From Pelecanus crispus (Eukaryota; Chordata; Aves; Pelecaniformes; Pelecanidae): a stretch of 64,000 nt of DNA. The notes beneath the pieces are model-generated. The model was not told the DNA's origin. It saw only the letters and a list, made by a program, of their open reading frames with translations, and searched no databases. Numbering within the stretch: position 1 is the stretch's first letter; every line of letters starts with the position of its first letter. Positions 1 through 11,600 of this stretch are shown here, in pieces. The stretch spans positions 112,595,684 to 112,659,683 of the forward strand of contig NC_134644.1 of the NCBI RefSeq assembly GCF_030463565.1, in the 5' to 3' direction. A program made the translations under genes and the position numbers.

Positions 1-2661
1 AGCAACAGGTGACAAATTTCTTCTGTGGAATACTGATCTTTGTTGTAAGTTAATTTCATTTGTTTCTAAAAGACAGGTAATTTTCAAATTGTATAAATCA
101 ACATAGCTCCACTGAAACCAATGGAATAATGTTGATTTACACCATTTGCCTCTCCTTAACCTTCCTTATTTGTTTCTTTCTTTTTTCATATTACATGTAT
201 AAGATATAAATTTTATTCACAAGAGTCACATATGTTGGAGCCCAAGCATATGGAAGTAAACAGAAAGACTGTCAATGACATCTATAGGCTTTGAAATAAA
301 TCCAAGGTCAAATGAGACAAAAATTTCATAAATATACTTTTCCATAGGAACACATACATACTGGTGTTTTGGTTTTGCTTGGTACTGTATTAATACAGTA
401 CTTCTGAAGAAGCATTCTAGACCAAATTGTTGAAATCCTGACAAAAAGTGGTTACCAAATTGTCTTACACTGTATAGGCAGACAGAAAGCATGGAGAAAA
501 GACATAGTCAAAATGACATCAGAGAGCAGATGAAGAGATGAGGCTGGGTGAAAAAAAATATCAGTCATGAATAACAGAAGTACAATGTGACCAAATAGAA
601 AAAGAAAAAAAAGTGGTAGGAAAAGTCGTTATCTTTGTGAAACTCGTAATTTTAGACTATAGGATGGGAACATCCTTTGGGCAGATGAGGCCACTGCTGA
701 AGGAATGAATCAGAACTGTGCTGGAGTGTTTGGACTACAAAAGGAGTTTGAAGAGAGCAGTCCCTCCAAGCAAAGCAGAAGTCTTTTAATATTTGCTTTC
801 ACCTGAAAGATCTGGGGACAATGTTGCAGCATGAGAGATACTGATCTGGGATCCTGATGACAGTAGCAGGATGGAGCTTCACATAATGCAGACATTAGTT
901 TTGGTGCAACCTTAGGCAATATATTTCACTTAGATTTCTGTGCAATCCTTCTAGTTCATTTTTTGTTTTTTTGTTTTTTTTTTTTTTCCTCTTGATGGCT
1001 ATTAACATTTCCATAAAACACTCATTTTAGGGATGGAAAATATTCAGTTTGAATTTTGATCAGCCTTGTATAGTTACAGATTCCTATTTACTATTCATAC
1101 TAAATGATACAGGATTAGACCTGACAGTAGAATGCACTGACATGTCTTCTAGGGGGTTTACGACAGACCCTTTGAAGGAAGGTTCTTATTTTTTCAGAAT
1201 ATATAAACACTTCGGATTTCTGTATAGATATCACATACTATTTCTACAAAATATTCTTATTCCTGAACTTTGTCATGAACCAGAGGCACTCTCACCTTGA
1301 ATGATTTATGAACTGATGGGATTGTTGCCTTAAATGTTCTGTTGTCTGCACCTATAAACACCTAAAATATTGCTTTGTCTTGGACTTTTTAGTGACTTGT
1401 GAATGCTGCTGTGAAACAGCTCGTATAGCACAATATATCACAAGAAGGTTATACTGTAACTCAGCTCCTGTGATTTTCTCTCCAGTTCTGAAGAGCTCCA
1501 AACTGTCTGCAGATCACAGGCAAAGAAATCCTACAACAGCCAGAAACTCATTTTGGGCTCAGATGCATTGCAACCAGATCCCGAGCTTTCTGCGCACAGG
1601 TCCTGTTACGCCTCCATAGAGACATCAGGACTGATTTTCCAAGCTGGTGGCTGCCTGATGCTCTTGCATAAACCACAGTTTGACTCAGGAAAGTTTAAGG
1701 CCAAAAGTCTGTACTCAAGGCTGTCTAGGAAAGGGAATTCAGCACGTAGTGACTAATCCTGTCCCTGCACTGCTGCAGGTAGGCTGACCAGCTTGTGGGC
1801 CTCAGCCCTCAGCAGGGAAGTAAGAGCAGATGCAATTCAGAGTGCATTTAAGTACTACAGAGAAGTCCAGATACTTCATAGTGGAAAGTGTATTAAATAC
1901 CTTTCAAAAGTTCTTTTTGCAATATGAAGACTTGCCTAAAACTCTTATGAAAGAGTATTTTTTTCTCCTTTTTAACCTTGTGTGAGTTTCTTTTTCTACA
2001 CAAATGCTACGTTACACAAATGTTAAAAAGATGGATGGCAGAGATCCAGAAAAACAGATCTTTGCATAGAGCAATTGTTTTTCTATTGCTAAGGTAGAAA
2101 ATCAATAGTGCATCAAATCTGCTTTGTTCTTGAATTACTAAGGGCTTTGGTTCCAGATGGGTACATAAAAAAATTACTTACCTCAGCTTGCATGTATATA
2201 TTAGAAAGAAAAAAACAACCAGACAAACAAGCCAGTGCTTTAAAGTATGTTCATTTTAAAATATTTTATTCACCTTATACATCATACAGATCAAATCTAA
2301 TCTAAGCCAGGAAACACTGCTTCATTTTCCATTGGAAATCTCTGCCCATTTAGTAGTGGCATATAATTCGGTATTTATGTTTTGAAGAACTATTACTATT
2401 ATACAATCTAAAAATTCATATGATTATAGTAGGGACACAGAGAAAGCTATCCTTAACTTTTGCCAGTGTTTCTATAAATATTGTCTTTGATAAATGTGTC
2501 AGTAGACAGAGGGACAGAGAATGTAATAAAAAGGCTAGACTGCTGGAAAACTGAAACTTGATTTTAAATTCATGAGTCTGTATCAAAACTGTTAAAAATG
2601 TCTAGCGATTTTTATTACCTCAGTTACTTCATGACTGATTTGAAACACCTTACTGGAGGTT
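1..2661. other. unassigned AT-rich non-coding DNA
   Basis: No gene or repeat is recognised. Open frames are all under 90 codons and look random. A T-rich run lies at about 961-987. The part from about 1480 to 1820 is somewhat richer in G and C than its surroundings but shows no recognisable domain or splice structure. Confidence 0.6.
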
Positions 2662-2813
2662 ACCAGGGGAGGTTTAGGTTGGAAATTAGGAAAAATTTCT
2701 TTGCGGAAAGGGTGGTCAAGCATTGGAACAGGCTGCCCAGAGAGGTGGTGGAGTCACCATCCCTGGAAGCATTCAAAAAACGGGTAGATGTGGCATTTCG
2801 GGACATGGTTTAG
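2662..2813 (+). pseudogene. CR1 ORF2 C-terminal fragment
   Basis: About 49 codons of the CR1 ORF2 C-terminus remain in frame, with the conserved stretch [20 protein letters not shown] and a final DMV before the stop. This lies downstream of the reverse transcriptase core and has no catalytic residue. An open frame continues upstream to 2598, but that part is flanking DNA, not CR1. It is a fossil fragment. Confidence 0.88.
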
Positions 2814-2938
2814 TCTAGTCTACCCTTGACTGGTTTAGTGTGGACTTGGTAGTGTAGGTTAATGGTTGGACTGGATGATCTTAAAGGTCTTTTCCAACCT
2901 AAACAATTCTATGATTCTATGATTCTATTCTATGATTT
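2662..2938 (+). mobile_element. CR1 LINE, 5'-truncated 3' end
   Basis: This is the last part of a CR1 non-LTR retrotransposon. It starts abruptly inside the end of ORF2, runs through the short 3' UTR (ACTGGATGATCTTAAAGGTC block) and ends in the repeated ATTCTATG octamer tail that CR1 uses in place of poly-A. The sequence is nearly the same as the end of the longer copy at 20452-21662, so both belong to one subfamily. Strong 5' truncation is normal for CR1, because reverse transcription starts at the 3' end and usually stops early. The copy cannot move by itself. Confidence 0.92.
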
Positions 2939-4710
2939 GAATCGTCAGAAGTTATGCAGCTGATCTTCAATGAACAAGCTGGTATACTGTCTTAAATTGG
3001 AAAGTCTGCTGAGGTGACCAACATTTCCATTCACTGTCAGAAGTTTGACCATGATTCAGAAGTTTCAGAATTGGAAAAATGGCCTAAATGTTTAACTGTT
3101 TGCGAATATTTTATACTTAAAAATGTTTTTAATCCCAAAAGTTTTATCCATAAAACTAAATTCTGGCAGAAACCACCATTTTCTATGAAAGTCAGCAATC
3201 TAATAAACAAGACTCAAAGAGCAAATAGCAAAATATGTTAGGAAGGGAAATTATAGTTACAGTCCTTACTGTGAGTAGAGTTCTCTGGGATTTTTACTCT
3301 TAATTTTATCTACAATCTGACCTAATTTTGTTTATATCAATGGAAATACTTTGTTGTATTTCAAAGTGTGTTGCGCTTTGAGCAGGTAGTATTTGGGCTT
3401 CTACCTAATGAATTGGCAAGTAGAAGTTTATTTGCTGAAAATGAAAGAATCTAGATCATTTTACAAACTCAGAGGTACTTCAGTTAATAATCTTAGGTGA
3501 AGCCAGTGTCCTAGCAACAGTTTTGGAAAGAGAATCTCTTACTCTATCATAATTCTTTCCTTCTAATGCAAGTGATGAATTCACAGCACACAGAGTCCAA
3601 CCACTCTATAGCATGTATGTAATATTGTAACAGAGGAAACATAATTCCTTTAATATCTGAAGAAGGTAAATGCTATAAAATATGGTACTTCCTATTACAG
3701 CAGCAATAAATATAGAAATGCATGCCATGGCTTAGCAAATAAATCCTCTGCATTGGCAGGCAATCATATAAGGGAGTTCCCTTGGACCTCACAAAAACTT
3801 ATTCCACATTTCTTGAGCCAAAGCACTCTCTAATGTCTTCAAACATATGTAAGATTTGTAGTAAAAGACCAAAACCCACAACTGGAACAGACATCAAGGG
3901 GATACCAAGGGAATCGTCAGTGTCCTAGGTCCCTTCCCACAGATGCTCCAGTAAGAGGGCCACATATAAAAGAGAAGGAAACATTGCATGGAAGTCTCTC
4001 CTTTCTCCACTTGTATCTGAATTCTAAGTCAAGCACGGCAAACCAGAATGGCAAATAGTGTAGCCTTTACTTCACAAACAACCACAGTATTTCTCATAGC
4101 CATTTGGCAAAAAAGCATACAGAAACTATACAGAGAAGTACTGGCTACTTTCGGAACAAAAGGTTTGAGTCTCTGCTGTCCTTTCAGTCAAGAGCCTGCA
4201 CACTGCGCCCATTCTTGTATTGGCCGTCAGTGATTCATTTTGCTTTCTTTGTACTCTGCAATGCCTTTAAACAGACACAGAATGGCACATAGTTGTGAAT
4301 GAACGTTACTTCGATGAAAGAGGCAGGTGGAGCATGCCAGATATCATTATGGAGATGAAGGTCAGGCTTCCCCACAGTTTCACTATTTATCTGCAGTTTG
4401 AGAGCTAGGCTGGCTGCCTCTGTGCTGGAGGGGGTTGAATTCCATGTGCTGGTGTCGAGACTTAAAAAGCATGTTATTTGTGTCATCCTCTGCATTCCTC
4501 CACATCCTTTAGGACACTGTCATCTCCCTTTCCAAATACTGCACCAAGGTAAGGATTAGACAAAAACTGGTGATGGTTTGTTATCTATCTGTGTCATTGC
4601 TGGTTTTCATCTTGTCAGTTTCTGTATACTTTTAATTTTAATTTTTTTTCAGGAAAATTCATATCTTCTAGGAATCTGGATGTCCTGATTTGGTTGGTCC
4701 AGTGTGTCTG
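2939..4710. other. unassigned non-coding DNA
   Basis: Nothing is recognised. Several short open frames between 4048 and 4495 overlap one another on both strands, have no family signature and are treated as chance. Confidence 0.55.
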
Positions 4711-4819
4711 GGTGGGGTTTTTTTGGTTGGGTTTGGTTTTTTGGTTGTTTGGGGTTGTTTTGGTTTTTTTTTTTGTTACTGTTTGGTTGGTTGGTTTGGT
4801 TTGATTTGGTTTGGTTTTA
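4711..4819. repeat. low-complexity GGTTT/TTTGG tract
   Basis: This is an imperfect T/G-only tract built from GGTTT, GGTTGG and GGTTTGG units, interrupted by T runs and a few other bases. It has no telomere hexamer periodicity. The strand asymmetry (almost no A or C on +) yields a lysine/threonine/proline/asparagine-rich frame on the reverse strand, which is not a gene. Confidence 0.8.
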
Positions 4820-7800
4820 GTTTCCAGAAGTGTTTTTCCAACTAACAATTATTGCTATTGTAACCCAGCTGCCATTCTCACCAGTATTTCCAGTAGTGCT
4901 TCTCAGCACTCTCATATGCAGGCTCTAGGAATAATTCTGCAAGCAAATTTGGTGAAGGAATATGCTTCCTCGCTGAGGACAGAGTGGGTATTTTTGCATC
5001 GCATTAGCAGTAGCAAGGGCAATAAGATAGGAACTACTTCTTGCCTTTTCCTACTAAGATAAAAATTTCATTTTTTTACAGAGATTCTGTCTGTACCATT
5101 ATTCTGAGCAAGTGAAATCAGATGCACGCTGTTAGGTCACACAGCTTTATTCATACACTAGTTGCAATAATAGAAAATACAGTTAGAATTGAATTACCAC
5201 TAACATAATCTGCCCAACAAAAGATCTTCCTACTTGTAGTATATATTATATCTTTCACATTTCATGTGATTTAGTATACAGCAAAGGCAATTACAGTTAG
5301 GTTTCTATTCAGACTTCACATTACAACTTCCAAGGGGAAAAAATGTTGTTGTCCAATTCAGAAGTGAGGAGAAACTAGAAATCTGACATTTTATTGTGTG
5401 TTCCAGTCACCACTTGCTTCTCGCAAAACTCTATTACACTATTTTAAAAATATTTTTATACAAAAATCCATATTCTTATACATAATACTTTACTGTGTCT
5501 TAAAGCCTAGCCTTTGCCAATGCAACAGTAAAGAATAAGTGGAAAAGCCAGCCTCAGTGAGAAAAAACAACCACACATGCAGAAGGGAGGATACATGCCA
5601 TGGGGAGAAGATAGGTAAACACAGGGGCTCATGTGAAGGAAAAGAAAGGCCAAGGAGAGGGCTGTGAGACCCTTCCTCAGAGATCAGAGCAGCCGGAGGG
5701 ATGAATGTTTATTAAGAAAGGGAAAGACTTCCCCTCAAACATACATATCTTCCCACAGTTTCTGAATCCCACTTAGTTCTTCCTGAAACTCTAAACACTC
5801 AGTGAGGTACCCCAGACTCCTCAGACTCACCTCAGATGCTCCTGTTCTCTTACACCCCATCTCTCTGATCTCCCCATTGCTGGCAAATCCAGCCTACTTT
5901 AATATTAATTTTAATAACATGGAAAGAACTGGATGAAGGAATATAAATTACAGAAGGAGGAATCTGGGTAATGCTCCAGAGAATAAAACTATTGGGAATG
6001 CAGTGTTAGAGCTGCTTTTAGCATTTGGATAAATGGCTTTCTTAACAAAGATCACAGGTTTTCATTAACATTTCACCTTTGCTTACTTTCCAGCAAGAAA
6101 GTCATGAAATACAATGGAAGTGACCAGTCTAGGAACACTAAGAGCAAGGGAACTTGATTAATAAGCAAAGAATGCAGCAATTAAAAGCACTGGGAAAAGG
6201 GTAACAGAGAAGGATAGAGACATAACAGAACGCTGGATTTCCAAACAAAAAAAAAGTAGTGAAAATTAGGTATGTATTAGTGCTTATTGAGTTCATGTAG
6301 CATTAAAGATAAGAAAAGAAAGGTAGTTTCTCTTTTTTTTTTTTTCTTCTTCCTTTTTTCTGATAAAAGCTGAGAAGTTTCTGTAGGTCATCTGGTACAT
6401 GGATGTAGAACAGGGTCAGGCATGTGCATGTTACAAAAAGCATAAGATGGGGGCTGTCAGTAACTCAGAGTGGAGTCACATGAATCAATACCATGTCTGG
6501 CATATAAGAATTGACTTATCTGTGAAAATACTGTCAGCAATTATGACTGAAACATGGGCACAGCCAACAAAATTATAAGATAAATATTTTACCCATAGAA
6601 AATGAAATAATAATAAGATATTTATGTCTGATACTGAGAAGCAGAAAAACGTTTTTGCTACAGAGATGGGAACTCCATAACTTCGTGGACAGTAAAAAAA
6701 CCTCCTGTCATTAAAGACAATTTTTAAATTCAATTTTTAATTGAAAGAGAGAGACCTAACCCATATATCATGCATCCAAGTTAAAGAGGGCAGCTGATTT
6801 ATCCATAAAAGGGAATGAAAATTGAGAATCAATAATTCAGCACAAATAATCAGAATTAAATTGAAAGAATTCAGACCATAGGACAAAGACAGACCAAATG
6901 GCAATGCGGAGGAAAAAGTGTAAGAAATTGGAGTACTTATTTCCCAATGCTGAAAATACAGCAGGAAGATCTAAAAAGAGACTCAGTACATGCAGAGATG
7001 GAGGATGCAGAAATTTCCAGTGAAAAGGAAGATATTGTAGCACGTTTGTAATATCTCTCATGACTCTCAAGGTACATGTCCTAGAAAAGTAAGCTGCCAT
7101 TCATTCAATTGCCATAATTACCACTGGGTGCACACAGGCTGCCAGTAAGAAAGACATGAAACGAGATGTTATCACTTACTTTGTGTAGCAATTAACACAC
7201 AGCAGTACCACCCACTGCTGAGTAGTAAGACAATATTTAACTGCCATACAAGGCCAGAATATTCTCAGCGCAAGGGAAAAAGAAAAATAAGAATAATTCA
7301 GGTTTATGATGTGGTGCCTTGGAAGACAATTCAGGTGTGAATGATACAATGCCAGCAGCTTTTAACAGAGACTATGCTTACAGTGAAAAAGGAATTAATT
7401 TCTGCACTCTCTGGAGTGCCTAATCACCTAATCGCCATTAGGATCACAAGGCACATGCACTCAGACATGCAGATATAAGCCATCAGAAGGAAGATGGAGC
7501 TGCCAAGTGCATCCAAGTGACTGTAACACTTGATTCAGGGAGTCCAACAGAGCTGTGATGTTAGATACAGATGAGGAAAGCTTTTTTCCTTCAACTTTAA
7601 GAACTACCAGGGCTGTGGTGGTGGTCCAAGACCAGCATACTGAAGATCTATGACCTGATTGATTAGGCAGTAGATGACACACAGACACAAACATTGGCTC
7701 CTGGATATCAGGACATATTTGTGCAAAAACCAGAACAACAACAAACTTTTTGTAACAATACATGTAACAACCAATGGGAACTTGGAAGCTGACACATAGA

Positions 7801-10800
7801 TTGCAGTAGTGAATATCTGGAAGAAATACATAAAATAGCCTACTGTCTACAGGGATAGAAAACTATTTGAAATTTAAAACTTCATAACATCTCATAATAG
7901 AGTTCACTTTCCATGCTGTGAGGTTCTGTCATGCTAATAGCTAGAAGATAGTGTATAAAACACAAACAGCTATTTCAACCACTTTTTATATTGACTATAA
8001 AGTGATACAAGAAAGGACAGATCTTCTTGAAATGTATTAATCTTGTGATTTTTGAGCATCTAATACTGCTCTGAGACCAAGATAAGAAAAAGAAGTTGTT
8101 ACTTCAGGAGACCTTCACATCTACCTAATACTGGTGTTGAAAGGAGAGCAGTTAGGCCAGCCCTGGAATCCATGGGAGGAACTGGTGTGAACACTAACAG
8201 CCATACTTTTTCCAGGCAAAGGGAAAACTATGAGAGAAACACTCCAAACATTTCCATCTCTTTATGTTATCATAGCAAAATATGGCCCAAGGAACCTGCA
8301 AGGCTTCTTTATTTATATAAGTTAAGCAGAGAATGAAAATTCATGGTTGAAAAGTCTCCAGGTATCTTGCTTCAGTGTGGGTAATTACCTTAGAAAAGGA
8401 GTAAGTGGTTCATATTTCAAACATTTGTTCCAGCATCTTTCTTCATTCTTTACAAAGAATCAATTGATAGACACACATGACTTGGAGCTTCATTGCAAAT
8501 ATTTAATGTTTATATCTTTTGCAGATACAGATTTTCTAATGAAGCAGCTCAACATTTTTTTAGTATACGTATGTATGTGTTTCTGTAACTGGAGTGATGA
8601 TGCAAACTGTTAGAGAAATCAAGTTTCAGAAATCAGACTTGAGGAATAGGTATTTTCAGTGCAATAGATAACACTACATAAGACCTCAGAAATAATTGTT
8701 CAGTGGGCCAGGATGGACGTGCTGTGGGTTCTAGTTATTGTTTTAACTATGAAAAGGTCTCAATTCTGTTAGCGAAGGAGAAAGGGCAGGCAAGGTACAG
8801 ATATTTCTGGACTGGGCTCTCTATCTAACAATAATCCAAAACTTTTATGGCTCCTTGACTAATAAGCACCCCCAGTTGTATATTAAAAACTTTTATTTCT
8901 CAGAAGAAAATCTAATTCTTCGCGGAAGTCTGGCCATTTTGAAAATGCACATGACACTTTTTTAACTATACTCCAGTTGACTTTCATTGCAATGAGTAAC
9001 ATAAATGAAACTGAAGTGTATAACTTGCTCCTTAGCAAGGAAAACCAGCCAGCTCACATCCTCAGACTGCATGTAGAATAGCCACATTTCAAATTCATCC
9101 AGTTAATTTGGAAAACTTACAGATTTTAATATTTGCACATATGGAGGCAAATTCTCCTCAAAAAACATTCATCATTATTCAAAATAATTGAGCATTTACT
9201 ATTTCACTTATTCAGCAGCACAGAAACTAATTGCAGAAGAATGTTTTCATAGTAATCATGGGTTGTGATAAGGAAAGTAATTGCCATAGAAAGGAGTTAG
9301 CTTAGAATTAAACCTTGAAAATAAGCAATTTGATCTGCTGAGTAACTTCATGTGGTCAGATAATTGACCGCAATATTTACAGTGAAGAAAGTGCTCCAAT
9401 CTTGCTGATACTGTTATTGCACACTGGGGGTTCTGAATCATAACCTCAGACTCCAAAGTGATGGATGCCACCTCCATTGCTCCGTAACACTGCATGTCAT
9501 GCTGCTTAAAGAGGTGGTGTTAGTACTGACTTCAGAAAGTATTTCTCTGCTCAGAGCTGGAATGAAAGTGACAAAATAGCCTCTTGGGAGCAAGAAGTAA
9601 TTGGACATATACAGACATACTGAGTACTTTTGGGACTAAAAGCTCAAGACCCAGCAAAAAGGAAAAGAATGACATGGATAATATCTAGGCAGAAAGAGTT
9701 TCCAGCAGCATTATATGTATTAATTATTGTGCATCCCAAGGATTTATCTTTTTCATATGCACAAATCATCAATTTACTTGCATTGATGGCATGTTTTGTG
9801 TTTGGTGTTTTCCCAGCCTCATTAATTATCTTATTTACTTAAAGGTGACTTAGATGCAACAGCAATTGAATGTGAATGTAATTTGTTAACAACATTCATT
9901 CACATACCTTCCTTTCAAGAGGATTAAGCCATAATTTGACATCATGAGCAAGGTATTCTCACAGTCTGTGAAAATGCTATTTTGTGAAGCATCTGCTTTT
10001 AAACTGGATCCGCTTGTCTTCTTATAGTCTGGGTGGGATTACTGGATTTAGGTTCTTTCCTAAAGCTAGCACCCTCACTTTGCTAATATCATAGATTTGA
10101 AAGGGAGAACCTTTTAATTTTGAAAAGATCTGTATCATCGTCTTCTCTAATCTATGCAACATCTCTTATAAGTGATTTCTTTTCCCTTTCCTATCATAAC
10201 TGCACAGACAGCTACAGTTTTCTTAAAGTGTCCAGTGCATCTTCCAGGAATATTCCTTTATCCTTGCTTTATTTCCAGCTTTGTACACTTACACTTTTAG
10301 TTTCACTTCTTTGGTCTTCAGATCAGAATATGCTTTTGACTAAACCATCTTCTGATAATTTCTTCTCTACCTCTGAGCCTTTCTGTTGAACTAAAATAGC
10401 AGGCACAAGCTAAAAAAAACCCAACAAAATCAAATATTTGTTTCTGTGCCTTTTTCTGAAATCCTGACTTTTTTTCTCTTCTATTCATTTCTATCTTAAT
10501 AATTGGATACATATTTTTTTAGCATTTTCTCTCTTTTTCTCCTGTCTCTAGCATGTTCATGTCAGTCCTAAATAGATGACCTGTGGGCTTGACAAGACAA
10601 TCTGCTTCTCTTGTCTGGAAAAATGGAGGGAGAGTATAGCTGACTTCCATCACCTGCTTCATTGTTGGAATGATGTATACCTGATTTTCTTCTCTGTTCC
10701 TCAGCCTGAAGCTAGTTTATGACCTCTGCCTGAGGCAGGAGACCTGTCCAGTCTGTTACCTTAGCTGCCCAGGAAGGGTAGCAGCAGGGGGGTCATTTCT

Positions 10801-11025
10801 ACCATCATTTCTGAGTTGGTGCAAGTTGGGTTCAGGTTCATAACTGTGGTTTCTTCTTGATTTGATACCTTTGAACTTTTCAGTCATTTACTTCCCAGGT
10901 ATCTAAGTTGCCTTTGCTAAACCAGCTTTCTCCCACCAATTCCAATGAAACCATCATTTCACATCATCCTGTAATTACCATACCAAAGTTAATATCCTCA
11001 CATTCAAACACCTTAATGTTACCTC
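4820..11025. other. unassigned AT-rich non-coding DNA
   Basis: Over 6 kb with no recognised gene, LTR or CR1 copy. It contains a T-rich tract near 6331-6347 and only short chance frames. Any ancient repeats or conserved non-coding elements here are too diverged to call by eye. Confidence 0.55.
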
Positions 11026-11289
11026 ATGCTCTCTGTCCTGGTTTTGGCTGGGATAAAGTTAATTTTCTTCCTAGTAGCTGGTGTAGTGCTGCGTTTTGGA
11101 TTTAGGATGAGAATAATGCTGGTAATACACTGATGGTTTAGTTGTTGCTAAGTACTGCTTACGCTAGTCAAGGACTTTTCAGCTTCCCATGCTCTGCCAG
11201 GTGCACAAGAAACTGGGAGGGGGCACAGCCAGAATAGTTGATCCAAACTGCCCAAAGGGCTATTCCATACCATATGACACCATGCTCAG

Positions 11290-11296
11290 TATATAA
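11290..11296 (+). promoter_or_regulatory. TATA box of the solo LTR
   Basis: TATATAA lies in the conserved ATGCTCAGTATATAAGC context about 257 bases into the LTR. The same context recurs at the same relative position in the LTR at 60574. By analogy with other retroviral LTRs this would be the U3 promoter. Present-day activity is unknown. Confidence 0.55.
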
Positions 11297-11395
11297 GCTG
11301 CAGGGAGTTGGCCAGGGGGCAGCGATTGCTGCTCGGGAACTGTCTGGGTATCTGTTGGCGGGTGGTGAGCAATTGCATTGTGCATCACTTGCTTT

Positions 11396-11432
11396 CTATA
11401 TTATTATTATTATATTGTTATTATTATTACTA
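11396..11432. repeat. ATT-rich microsatellite inside LTR
   Basis: Imperfect (ATT)n with TTG and ACT interruptions, followed by TTTTA repeats. It sits in the same place as ATT arrays in the LTRs at 51279 and 60574, so it is an expanded part of the LTR rather than a random microsatellite. Confidence 0.8.
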
Positions 11433-11600
11433 CTATTTTACTTTATTTTATTTCAATTATTAAACTGTTCTAATCTCAACCCAGGAGTGTTTCTCACTCT
11501 TACTCCCCCAATTCTCTCCCCCATCCCACCGGGGCAGGGGGAGTGAGTGAGCAGCTGCTTGGTGCTGAGTTGCTGGCTGGGGCTAAACCATGATGCTCTC

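Larger units (their letters stand above)
11034..11592 (+). mobile_element. solo LTR, avian endogenous retrovirus (family A)
   Basis: It starts TGTCCTGGTTTTGGCTGGGA, as do the related LTRs at 51279 and 60574. It carries the shared block ATGCTCAGTATATAAGC with a TATA box, an ATT-rich stretch, ATTAAACTG before the CTCAACCC block, and a C-rich segment (CTCTCCCCCATCCCACC). It ends near GGGGCTAAACCATG. The 8-bp direct repeat ATGCTCTC flanks it at 11026-11033 and 11593-11600, which marks insertion. If the true duplication is shorter, the 3' end moves by up to 3 bp. No internal viral region is present, so it is a solo LTR left by recombination between two LTRs. The LTR has no protein-coding role. The exact family name is not assigned. 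Confidence 0.87.

Noticed and set aside
4711..4819. G/T-rich tract considered as interstitial telomere repeat
   Set aside because: The units are GGTTT and GGTTGG types, not TTAGGG.
11238..11546. 102-codon + strand frame with Ile/Leu run
   Set aside because: Lies within the solo LTR; the hydrophobic run is the translated ATT array, not a membrane segment.
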